Positions 1 through 5,778 of a stretch of 16,970 bases of DNA are shown in pieces. The DNA is from JBQTKD01 sp052389435. GTDB taxonomy: Bacteria; Actinomycetota; Actinomycetes; Sporichthyales; Sporichthyaceae. The translations under genes were made by a program, and so were the position numbers. The DNA lies in the NCBI GenBank assembly GCA_052389435.1, contig JBQTIB010000155.1:1-16970 (forward strand), given 5' to 3'. Numbering within the stretch: position 1 is the stretch's first letter; each line of letters begins with the position of its first letter. Below the pieces are notes generated by a model, which did no database searches, was not told where the DNA came from, and saw only the letters and a program-made list of their open reading frames with translations.

Positions 1-93
1 TCACTCGCCCCGGTAACGCTTCACCCGCCCGAGGATCGGCCGCTCGACGAGTGAAGCGAGACGCCCGCGAGTGAAGCGGCCTTCTGGACGGGG
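1..93. repeat. Intergenic copies of the GTGAAGCG motif
   Basis: Non-coding left edge. The motif CGCTTCAC lies at 17-24, and its reverse complement GTGAAGCG at 51-58 and 71-78; both of the latter occur in the context GCGAGTGAAGCG or CGAGTGAAGCG. A truncated copy (TCACTCG) starts the window. The inverted copies can pair, so this stretch can fold downstream of the minus-strand DUF1330 gene and might act as its transcription end. No gene is seen here; any upstream gene lies outside the window. Confidence 0.6.
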
Positions 94-441
94 TTAGGGC
101 TTCAGGAGGGGGCGGAGGTCGTCTAGCTTGTCGAAGCTCCACCACAGGTAGTTCAGGGTGCCGCCCTCGCGGAGCGGATGCAGATCCGCGTTGTCCGGGT
201 CCTCGCGATAGCCGGCGAGCGCCTCGAGCGACGGCCATTCGACGAGCACGATCGCGTTCCGCGGCGACGTCCCGCCGGGGACGATCTCGGCCCCGTGGTG
301 CCCGAGCGCCACGACCTTCCCGCCGTACTTCCCGACGGCGGCGGGGGAACGCTTCGAGTACGCGAGGTAGTCGGCGTTGTCGGCCAGGTCGAACAGGTTG
401 AGCGCGTAGATCGCCATGCCACATACTATGCGAGACTGCAT
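94..441 (-). CDS. DUF1330 family protein
   Basis: A protein of about 115 residues with the alternating short strands and helices of the DUF1330 dimeric alpha/beta-barrel fold. Visible features are the N-terminal strand AIYALNLFDL, the segment YSKRSPAAVGKYGGKVVALG and the C-terminal block NAIVLVEWPSLEALAGYRED. These match the usual DUF1330 layout (position in a strand, Gly-Gly turn, EWPS helix). The biochemical role of the family is unknown; members resemble antibiotic-biosynthesis monooxygenase-type barrels. I chose the ATG at 441 because GGAGGA lies about 7 nt upstream. The ATG at 417, where the conserved domain begins, has no SD but is the alternative and gives 107 residues. It stands alone, facing away from the AbiEi-DUF559 gene, and is bordered on both sides by the GTGAAGCG repeats. 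The family call is by pattern and fairly sure; function is not assigned. Confidence 0.8.
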   Translation of the reverse strand: MQSRIVCGMAIYALNLFDLADNADYLAYSKRSPAAVGKYGGKVVALGHHGAEIVPGGTSPRNAIVLVEWPSLEALAGYREDPDNADLHPLREGGTLNYLWWSFDKLDDLRPLLKP

Positions 442-560
442 ACCCGTCTCCTCCGCCTCTCCACCGGCCACCGCTTCACTCGTCGCCGTCTCGCTTCACG
501 CGTCCGCCGACCCATCCCTCGGCGAGTGAAGCGGCACCTCCACGAGCAAAGCGGCCCACC

Positions 561-603
561 GCGGGCAGGCCGCGGGCAGGCCGCGGGCAGGCCGCGGGCA
601 GGC
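561..603. repeat. 11-bp tandem repeat, four copies
   Basis: The unit GCGGGCAGGCC is repeated head to tail at 561-571, 572-582 and 583-593 without mismatch. A fourth copy at 594-604 differs only in its last base. It lies in non-coding DNA between the GTGAAGCG motif clusters. The period of 11 bp is close to one helical turn. No function can be read from it; slippage during replication is the simplest origin. Confidence 0.85.
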
Positions 604-727
604 TCCGGTTGGTGGTGGGAGGTTGGCTTCACTCGCTCGGGTGCGGCTTCACTCGCTTGGTGACGTGGCGTAGACCGAGTGGAGAGATACTCCGGCGGGT
701 GAAGCGCTCTGACCAGCGCGAACGTGC

Positions 728-762
728 TTGTCCACACCCGGCAAAGCGGCCGGTTGTCCACA
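728..762 (+). promoter_or_regulatory. Two TTGTCCACA sites (DnaA-box-like)
   Basis: The 9-mer TTGTCCACA occurs twice in the same orientation, at 728-736 and 754-762, with starts 26 bp apart. It equals the DnaA-box form typical of high-GC actinobacteria such as Streptomyces. The pair sits 50-90 bp upstream of the AbiEi-DUF559 start codon, where a promoter or operator would be. The sequence match is seen directly; DnaA binding is inference. Two boxes are too few for a replication origin, and the site could instead be a conserved promoter element of this gene family. Confidence 0.45.
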
Positions 763-814
763 GATTTGGAACTGAGGCCGGCCAGGAGGGCGCCGCGTCT
801 CCAGGGTTCTCGGC

Positions 815-1750
815 ATGGACGCACACCACGAATACATCGCGACGAGCAGTGGTCTCGTCACCGCCAAGAAGGCTTTCGCCCTCGGCTATACCCGCGCAGA
901 ACTGCGCCGCCTGCACACCCGCCAAGAGATGGCTGGGCTCCGACGAGGCATCTACCTCTCCGGCCCACTCGGCGAAGGGGCACGCCAACGCCATCTCGAC
1001 GCGGCGGCGGCCGCGTTGCTCGCGATCAAGGGCAACGATGCAGCGCTCGCACACCGAACCGCCGCCGTCGTCTGGGATCTCGACTGGCTGGAGCAGCCCG
1101 ATCTGAACTCCGTGTGGCTGATCCAGCCGCCGTCGTCGCAGAGCGTTCGAAGCTATCCCGGGTTGCACGTCTGGCCTGCCACGCTGCCCGCCCACCACCT
1201 CACGATCTCTCCGAACGGCCTGCCGACGACGACCCCGGCTCGGGCCGTCGTCGACATCGCCCGGCACCACAGCTTCCGGGAGGCAGTGGTCGCGGGCGAG
1301 TCCGCGCTCCGTTACGGGCTCGCGAACAACGACGAACTCCGCACGATCGTCGGCGACTGTCGCGGTTGGCCGTTCGTCCGGAAGGCACGACGCGTCGTCG
1401 AATTGATCGACGGCACCACGCAATCGGTGGCCGAAGCGCTCGCCCGCGCCATCTTCGCGGAGCAGGGCCTCCCGCTCCCCCGAACGCAAGTGGAGATTCG
1501 CGACGCCGCGGGCTCGACCATCGGGTACGTCGACTTCCTCTTTGCCAGGTGGGTCGTGGTGGAGGTCGACGGCCGCAAGAAGTACGACGACCCCGAAGTG
1601 CTGTGGGCGGAGAAGCGTCGCGAGGACCGACTGTGGGAAGCCGGCTACGAGGTCGTCCGGCTCACCTGGGCGGACCTGATGGGCCCCGCCGAGGCCATCG
1701 TGCGACGAGTCCTCAAGGCCATGGATCGCGCGACCACTCGCCACCCGTAG
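815..1750 (+). CDS. AbiEi-like N-terminal domain plus DUF559 nuclease-fold protein
   Basis: 311 residues. Residues 1-50 form a winged-helix-like block (GLVTAKKAFALGYTRAELRR followed by GLRRGIYLS), as in AbiEi-type antitoxin/transcriptional regulators. The middle has the family's usual segments AHRTAAVVWDLD (79-90) and TTPARAVVDIAR (139-150). Residues about 235-300 match DUF559, a Vsr-like PD-(D/E)XK fold: Asp240 in YVDFL, then VVVEVDGR (247-254, with Glu250 and Asp252) and WEAGYEVVRLTWADL (274-288). The start is the ATG at 815, with a weak AGGG 8 nt upstream. The gene has no adjacent AbiEii-type nucleotidyltransferase toxin, so it is not a recognisable toxin-antitoxin pair. Such fused proteins are common, uncharacterised and multicopy in actinomycetes. 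DNA binding or cleavage is plausible from the folds but unproven. It ends convergent with the sortase gene across repeat DNA. Confidence 0.88.
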   Translation: MDAHHEYIATSSGLVTAKKAFALGYTRAELRRLHTRQEMAGLRRGIYLSGPLGEGARQRHLDAAAAALLAIKGNDAALAHRTAAVVWDLDWLEQPDLNSVWLIQPPSSQSVRSYPGLHVWPATLPAHHLTISPNGLPTTTPARAVVDIARHHSFREAVVAGESALRYGLANNDELRTIVGDCRGWPFVRKARRVVELIDGTTQSVAEALARAIFAEQGLPLPRTQVEIRDAAGSTIGYVDFLFARWVVVEVDGRKKYDDPEVLWAEKRREDRLWEAGYEVVRLTWADLMGPAEAIVRRVLKAMDRATTRHP

Positions 1751-1879
1751 CCGTCCGCCGCAGCACCCGGCCGCTTCACGCGCCGCAGTCTCGCCTCACG
1801 CGCCAGAAAACGTGACGGCGGACGCGTGAAGCGGCACCCCGACGCGTGAAGCGGCACGCCGACGTGGAAGTCGCGGCGG
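1751..1879. repeat. Convergent spacer with inverted GTGAAGCG copies, possible bidirectional terminator
   Basis: This spacer separates the ends of the AbiEi-DUF559 gene (plus) and the sortase gene (minus). CCGCTTCACGCG at 1771-1782 is the exact reverse complement of CGCGTGAAGCGG at 1823-1834 and 1843-1854; a variant TCGCCTCACGCG lies at 1791-1802. The two right-hand copies are part of a 20-bp direct repeat. A 12-bp stem between convergent genes would suit a two-way transcription end. No T-tract is present, so this remains inference. Confidence 0.5.
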
Positions 1880-2512
1880 TTACAGGACCCCTGTCAGGTG
1901 GGCGAAGGCGACGGTGTTTCCGCGGTAGTCCCCGGCGTCGTGGTCCCAGTTCGCGCAGGTGATCAGGCGCAGCGCGGAGTGGTCGGTGTTGCCGTACACG
2001 TCCGTGGTCGGAAACGGGTCCTTGGGTACCTCGCGGACATCGTCGACCGTGAACACCGCGGTGCGGCCGTCGGCGCGGGTCACGTGCACGACCTGTCCCG
2101 GCTGCAGTTCGGAGAGCCGGAAGAAGATCGCAGGCCCGGTGCGGTCGTCGTCGACGTGGCCCAGAAGCACTGCTGGGCCCAGGGATCCGGGCGTCGGCGA
2201 GTGCCGGTACCACCCGACGGCCGTGGGTTCGGTGGGCACCTCGACGGTGCCGTCGGCGTTGCGGCCCAGTTCGCCGACGACCGCGCCGACGCCGATGCTC
2301 GGCACGGACACCGCAATCGGCGGCGAGGGCGGCAGGGCTTGCACCGAGGGGCTCGAGGGCACGACGGCCGAGGGAACGGCGACCGGCGGTGCCCGGTGCG
2401 GCGCCTCGACCTGGTCGGCGAGGGCGGTGGACACCAGCCCGACGCCCGCGAACGCGCAGCCGGCCGCCACCACGAGGGCGGCGGCTCGGCGGCGATCCGG
2501 GCGGCGTGGCAC
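1880..2512 (-). CDS. Class E/F-type sortase
   Basis: 210 residues. An Arg-rich N-terminus (MPRRPDRRR) is followed by a hydrophobic segment at about 10-32, a signal-anchor that places the catalytic domain outside the membrane. A Pro-rich linker (about 38-66) leads to the sortase beta-barrel. The triad is visible: His119 in LLGHVDD, Cys186 in LITCANWD and Arg197 in DYRGN. The short, compact domain and the LITC...YRGN spacing resemble actinobacterial class E/F sortases, which join sorted proteins to the cell wall. The start is GTG at 2512, only 6 nt after the stop of the upstream gene and without a clear SD, so translation is probably coupled. Its immediate partner, a secreted Ser/Pro-rich protein, is the obvious candidate substrate. 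The sortase call is strong; the exact class is less certain. Confidence 0.92.
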   Translation of the reverse strand: MPRRPDRRRAAALVVAAGCAFAGVGLVSTALADQVEAPHRAPPVAVPSAVVPSSPSVQALPPSPPIAVSVPSIGVGAVVGELGRNADGTVEVPTEPTAVGWYRHSPTPGSLGPAVLLGHVDDDRTGPAIFFRLSELQPGQVVHVTRADGRTAVFTVDDVREVPKDPFPTTDVYGNTDHSALRLITCANWDHDAGDYRGNTVAFAHLTGVL

Positions 2513-2518
2513 GGAGGC

Positions 2519-2932
2519 TCAGGCGTTCGAACGACGACGCATCGCGTACACGGTGGCACCGGCGGCGACGGCGAGCAGCAGTCCGCCCGCAGCCAGCGCG
2601 TTCGTCGACGCGGAGTCCTGCGTGGCACCGGAACCGGTGTCCGCGCCGCCCGAGGGAGTCTCGGAGACCTGGGCGTCCGCGGATTCGGCGGAACTGCTGG
2701 ACGGCGACGCCGACGAGGACGGCGACGCGGAGGCAGTGGGCGAGGAGGTCGTGACCGCCGTCGAGGTGGACATGTCCATCCCCGGGGTACTCGACGACGA
2801 ACTGCTGGGGCTCGGGGACGCGGTGGCGGCGGCCGCGGGCTCGAGAGCGGTGTCGGCCATGGCCGGACCGGCGAAGAGCAGCGGTGCGCCGACGGCGGCC
2901 GCCACGGCGAGCGTGCGCAGGGATCGGGTCAT
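2519..2932 (-). CDS. Secreted Ser/Pro/Thr-rich protein with C-terminal membrane anchor
   Basis: 137 residues from the ATG at 2932, chosen because GGAAGG lies 8 nt upstream; a start at 2962 is possible but has no SD. The protein has a typical signal peptide (MTRSLRT, then AVAAAVGAPLLFAGPAMA, likely cut near residue 26). A low-complexity region rich in Ser, Pro, Thr and Ala follows to about residue 105. Near the C-terminus is a hydrophobic stretch, ALAAGGLLLAVAAGATVYAM, with the basic tail RRRSNA. This is the architecture of a cell-wall sorting signal, but no LPXTG or LAXTG motif stands before the hydrophobic segment; LAAGG is the nearest sequence. It lies directly upstream of the sortase gene and is probably co-transcribed with it. 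No homologous family is recognised; it may be a stalk or surface spacer, or simply a membrane-anchored protein. Confidence 0.8.
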   Translation of the reverse strand: MTRSLRTLAVAAAVGAPLLFAGPAMADTALEPAAAATASPSPSSSSSSTPGMDMSTSTAVTTSSPTASASPSSSASPSSSSAESADAQVSETPSGGADTGSGATQDSASTNALAAGGLLLAVAAGATVYAMRRRSNA

Positions 2933-3016
2933 GGGACTGCCTTCCGGTCGGGGCGAGGACACGGCTACTCGCGCGCGCCTCCGCAGAGGTGAGTCCCGCT
3001 CGGACTACCCCACGTC

Positions 3017-3040
3017 CCCGGCCTCATTCCCCTGGCCGGG
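3017..3040 (-). terminator. Hairpin directly after the P450 stop codon
   Basis: CCCGGCC (3017-3023) and GGCCGGG (3034-3040) are exact reverse complements with a 10-nt loop. They begin on the base next to the P450 stop codon (3041-3043). No T-tract follows on the minus strand, which is common for actinobacterial terminators. This may end the cys-P450 transcript before the exported-protein gene, or may only weaken read-through. Confidence 0.4.
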
Positions 3041-4468
3041 TCACACCCCCGCGAGCGCCTCCGCCTCGCGTGTGGGCCCGAGGTTCACCGGGAGTTCCGC
3101 GAACCCGTAGAGCAGCCGGGTCGGCCGGCGCCGGCCCTCCCCTCGCGCGGCCAGGTGCGGGAAGCGTTCGAACAGCTTGCGCAGGGCGATTTCGCCCTCC
3201 ATGCGGGCGAGCGCGGCCCCCAGGCAGAAGTGCGCACCCACCGCGAAGGCCAGGTGGTCCTTCGCGTTGGAGCGGGCGACGTCGAAGGCGTGCGGGTTCT
3301 CGAAGACCTCCGGGTCGCGGTTGGCGCCCGCGAGGGCCAGCACCAGGTACTGGCCCTTGCGCAGGGGCACGCCGTGCAGTTCGGAGTCCGTCGCGCGGTA
3401 GCGGAAGGAGTTCTGCAGCGGCGAAGCGTAGCGCAGCACCTCCTCGACGGCGTTGGACCACAGCTCCGGTTGGGCCTGCAGCCTTGCCAACTGCTCGGGG
3501 TGACGGAGGATCAGATCCACGCCGTTGCCGACGAGGTTGACCGTGGTCTCGAACCCCGCGAGAAGCAGCAGGCCCGAGTTGGCGGCGAGCCCGCGTTCGT
3601 CCACGACGACGCCGTCGCGACGTTCCCGATCGGCAGCGGCGACCATCGTGCTGAGCAGGTTGTCGCCGGGATTCTCCCGCAGGGCCTGCAGGTGTCCCAG
3701 GAGCCAGTCGCCGAGTTCCCGCGTGGCCCGCTCTGCGTAGCGTGCGTCGCGGAAGGAGACGCCCATGTCCGCCGCGAACACCATCTGCGTTGCCCAGTCG
3801 CGGAACTGCGGCCGCATCTCGATCGGCACGCCGAGGATGTCGGCGATCACCAGCACCGGCAGGACGTCGGCGTAGTCGCTCACGACGTCGACGGCCCCAC
3901 CGCGCGATGCCTTCACCTGCATGGCATCGAGCAGGTCGTCCGCGATCCGTTCGACGTGCGTCCGCAGAGCCTCGATGGCCCGCGGCGTAAACGCCTTCAT
4001 CGCGAGGCGGCGATAGACCAGGTGCTGCGGTCCGTTGAGCAGGATCATGCTCGGCCGGTCCATCGGGTTCGCCAGCGTTTCGTCCTCGCCCCACTTCAGC
4101 AGCAGGCGCATCGGCGCGGGCGCCACCTCGTACGGCATGCCGGACATCGAGGTCGGGTCGCGCAGGATCTCGGAGACGACGGAGTGACGGGTCGTCACGG
4201 CCGCGAGCTTCCCGCCTACCAGCGGAGCGGATCGCAGCTCGTCGTAGAACGGATGCGGGTTGGCGCGCAGGTCGGGGTCGGAGACCATCCGCGCCAGCGG
4301 ATCGCCGCTCTTGGCCGCGAGCTTGAAGCCGACGCGGACGGGCGCGTGGTTCACCAGCCAGCGGGCCAGCGATCGCGACGCGGGAACGGTCGTCGGCGCG
4401 GACCTGCGCGCGAGGTATGCGGCGCCGAGGACGCTCGCGCCGATTCCGGCCTTCAGTGCCCGTCCCAC
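3041..4468 (-). CDS. Cytochrome P450 (first of two paralogues)
   Basis: 475 residues from GTG 4468. The I-helix oxygen-activation motif is AGFETT (304-309), the K-helix ExxR is Glu343-Arg346, and the haem-ligand loop is FAVGAHFCLG with Cys415 as thiolate ligand. It is a soluble bacterial class I type, but has an N-terminal extension of about 60 residues that includes a weakly hydrophobic stretch (AGIGASVLGAAYLA). The longest frame would start at TTG 4495, but that codon lies inside a hairpin. GTG 4468 has GGAGG 5 nt upstream and is preferred. It oxidises an unknown substrate and needs ferredoxin and reductase, neither encoded nearby. It is clearly homologous along its whole length to the P450 at 5779-7194 (shared blocks include YADVLPVLVIADILGVP versus LADVLPVLVIADILGVP). 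It is the last gene of the cysQ-cysD-cysN-P450-hydrolase run. Confidence 0.93.
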   Translation of the reverse strand: MGRALKAGIGASVLGAAYLARRSAPTTVPASRSLARWLVNHAPVRVGFKLAAKSGDPLARMVSDPDLRANPHPFYDELRSAPLVGGKLAAVTTRHSVVSEILRDPTSMSGMPYEVAPAPMRLLLKWGEDETLANPMDRPSMILLNGPQHLVYRRLAMKAFTPRAIEALRTHVERIADDLLDAMQVKASRGGAVDVVSDYADVLPVLVIADILGVPIEMRPQFRDWATQMVFAADMGVSFRDARYAERATRELGDWLLGHLQALRENPGDNLLSTMVAAADRERRDGVVVDERGLAANSGLLLLAGFETTVNLVGNGVDLILRHPEQLARLQAQPELWSNAVEEVLRYASPLQNSFRYRATDSELHGVPLRKGQYLVLALAGANRDPEVFENPHAFDVARSNAKDHLAFAVGAHFCLGAALARMEGEIALRKLFERFPHLAARGEGRRRPTRLLYGFAELPVNLGPTREAEALAGV

Positions 4469-4483
4469 GGCTGCCTCCGCACG

Positions 4484-4524
4484 CCTCGACGCCAAGACTT
4501 ACAACGTAAGCCTTGGCGTCGAGG
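4484..4524. promoter_or_regulatory. 41-bp near-perfect hairpin before P450 SD
   Basis: CCTCGACGCCAAG (4484-4496) pairs exactly with CTTGGCGTCGAGG (4512-4524). Inside it, CTTAC (4498-4502) pairs with GTAAG (4506-4510) around the loop AAC, with one A/C mismatch between the two stems. It lies between the hydrolase stop (4539) and the P450 start (4468), and ends 5 nt before the GGAGG SD at 4478-4474. It could be an attenuator or terminator, an RNA processing site, or an operator: the core CTTAC-N3-GTAAG has the shape of a TetR-family site. There is no T-tract. The structure is seen directly; the role is inference. Confidence 0.75.
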
Positions 4525-4538
4525 AGCGCCAGTGTGGG

Positions 4539-5717
4539 TTAGGCGACGCCCAGCTGTGCATAGACGGTGCCTTCGACCTGCATGAGGGTGCCGACGACGC
4601 CGGCGTCGAAGAACGGCAGCACCTGGGTCAGCAGGATCGCGCCGATGCCGGTGGTGCGGTCGATCCAGTAGTAGCAGTTGAAAATCCCGGCCCAGTCCCC
4701 CGAGCCGGCGCGGCGCGCGCCGGGCACGTCGGCCTGCCCGAGATGCAGGCCGAGGCCCCAGGTCTCGGGCAGCGGGAACGGCGGGACGTCGTTGACGAGC
4801 TCCGGCACCGAGGACTTGATGCCCTCGACCGGCATGGGGACGCCGCGCAGTTGGTCGGTGAACATGAGCTCGACGCTCGCGTCGGTCAGGATTCGCGCGC
4901 CGTCGAGCTCGCCGCCCCGCAGCAGGGCCCGGATCAGCCGGGCGTAGGCGCCCGCGGTGCCGAACAGCCCGTGCCCGCCGGCCCACCAGTCCGGCGTCGG
5001 CGGAAGGTCCACCGGGGTTTCGACCAGACCGCCGTCGGGCGTGCGGGCGTGCACCGGCATGGCCCGCGAGCGCTGCGCGTCGGAGGGAGCGAAGCTCACC
5101 TCGGCCATGGCGAGCGGGCCGAGGATGTGCTCGGCGAAGTAGGCGCCGAGGTCCTGCCCGGTGAGCCGTTCGACGACCAGCCCGAGCCAGTCGGTGTTGG
5201 TGCCGTACTCCCAAACGGTGCCCGGATCGTGGGCGAGCGGGACGTCGGTGAGCGCCGCCTTGTCCCCGGAGAGCACGTTCGGCACGCCGGTGGCGGCGTG
5301 GAAGCGCACGATGTCGAGGTTGGAGAAGAAGTAGCTGCAGCCCGCGGTGTGGGTCATCAGCTCGCGGATCAGCGGCGGACGACTGGGGGCGCGCAGGATC
5401 GGCTCGTCGCCCACGAAGCCGTCGAGGACCTGGAGCTTGCCGAACTCCGGCAGGTGGGCGGCGACCTCGTCGTCGAGGGACAGCACGCCGCGCTCCACCA
5501 ATTGCAGCGCGGAGATCGTGGTCAGCGCCTTGGTGCAGGAGGCGTACCGATAGATCGTGTCGGCGTCGACCGCCGGACCGCCGTCGCGCAGCGAGCCGGC
5601 GGTGCCCGAGTAGAGGATCCCGTCGCGGTCGGCGACCACGAGGGAGAAGCCGGGGGCTGCCCCGGCGGAGACGGCGTTGGCGAGGAGGGCGTCGAGTGCG
5701 CCGGAGTCGAGGGCCAT
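4539..5717 (-). CDS. Serine hydrolase, class C beta-lactamase/family VIII esterase type
   Basis: 392 residues, the usual length for this fold. The nucleophile motif SxxK is Ser60-Cys-Thr-Lys63 in YRYASCTKALTT. The second motif is Tyr171 in WEYGTNTDWLGLVVERLTG. The third, KTG-like position appears to be GSGDWAG (338-344), followed by YYWIDRTTGIGAILLTQ. The HTAG segment (123-126) is also typical. There is no signal peptide, so it is probably cytoplasmic, which favours an esterase, lactonase or peptidase role over beta-lactam resistance. The start is ATG 5717, with no strong SD. The 61-nt gap upstream contains an AT-rich patch (CCAATTTGGTTG on the minus strand) that could hold an internal promoter. 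It sits between two paralogous P450 genes on the same strand, suggesting it acts on a substrate or product in their pathway. The substrate is unknown. Confidence 0.9.
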   Translation of the reverse strand: MALDSGALDALLANAVSAGAAPGFSLVVADRDGILYSGTAGSLRDGGPAVDADTIYRYASCTKALTTISALQLVERGVLSLDDEVAAHLPEFGKLQVLDGFVGDEPILRAPSRPPLIRELMTHTAGCSYFFSNLDIVRFHAATGVPNVLSGDKAALTDVPLAHDPGTVWEYGTNTDWLGLVVERLTGQDLGAYFAEHILGPLAMAEVSFAPSDAQRSRAMPVHARTPDGGLVETPVDLPPTPDWWAGGHGLFGTAGAYARLIRALLRGGELDGARILTDASVELMFTDQLRGVPMPVEGIKSSVPELVNDVPPFPLPETWGLGLHLGQADVPGARRAGSGDWAGIFNCYYWIDRTTGIGAILLTQVLPFFDAGVVGTLMQVEGTVYAQLGVA

Positions 5718-5778
5718 GGCGGTCAGTCAACCCGCCTCGGTGTGGCGCACGCCATAGTCGAAACAACCAAATTGGGGC

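Larger units (their letters stand above)
442..814. repeat. Repeat-rich divergent intergenic region
   Basis: This 373-bp spacer between two divergent genes holds no credible gene. From left to right it contains CGCTTCAC copies at 472-479 and 492-499, an inverted GTGAAGCG at 526-533, a variant GCAAAGCG at 546-553, an 11-bp tandem repeat (561-603), GGCTTCAC variants at 625-632 and 645-652, GTGAAGCG at 699-706 and a further GCAAAGCG variant at 742-749. The arms CCGCTTCACTCG (471-482) and CGAGTGAAGCGG (523-534) are exact reverse complements, so a hairpin or cruciform is possible. The promoter of the plus-strand gene presumably lies in the last 100 bp. Confidence 0.7.

Noticed and set aside
728..762. 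Chromosomal or plasmid replication origin.
   Set aside because: Only two DnaA-box-like sites, no AT-rich unwinding stretch and no dnaA, dnaN or rep gene nearby.
4539..5717. Antibiotic-resistance beta-lactamase.
   Set aside because: SxxK is present, but there is no signal peptide, the KTG motif is replaced by GSGDWAG, and the context is P450 genes; an esterase-type hydrolase is more likely.
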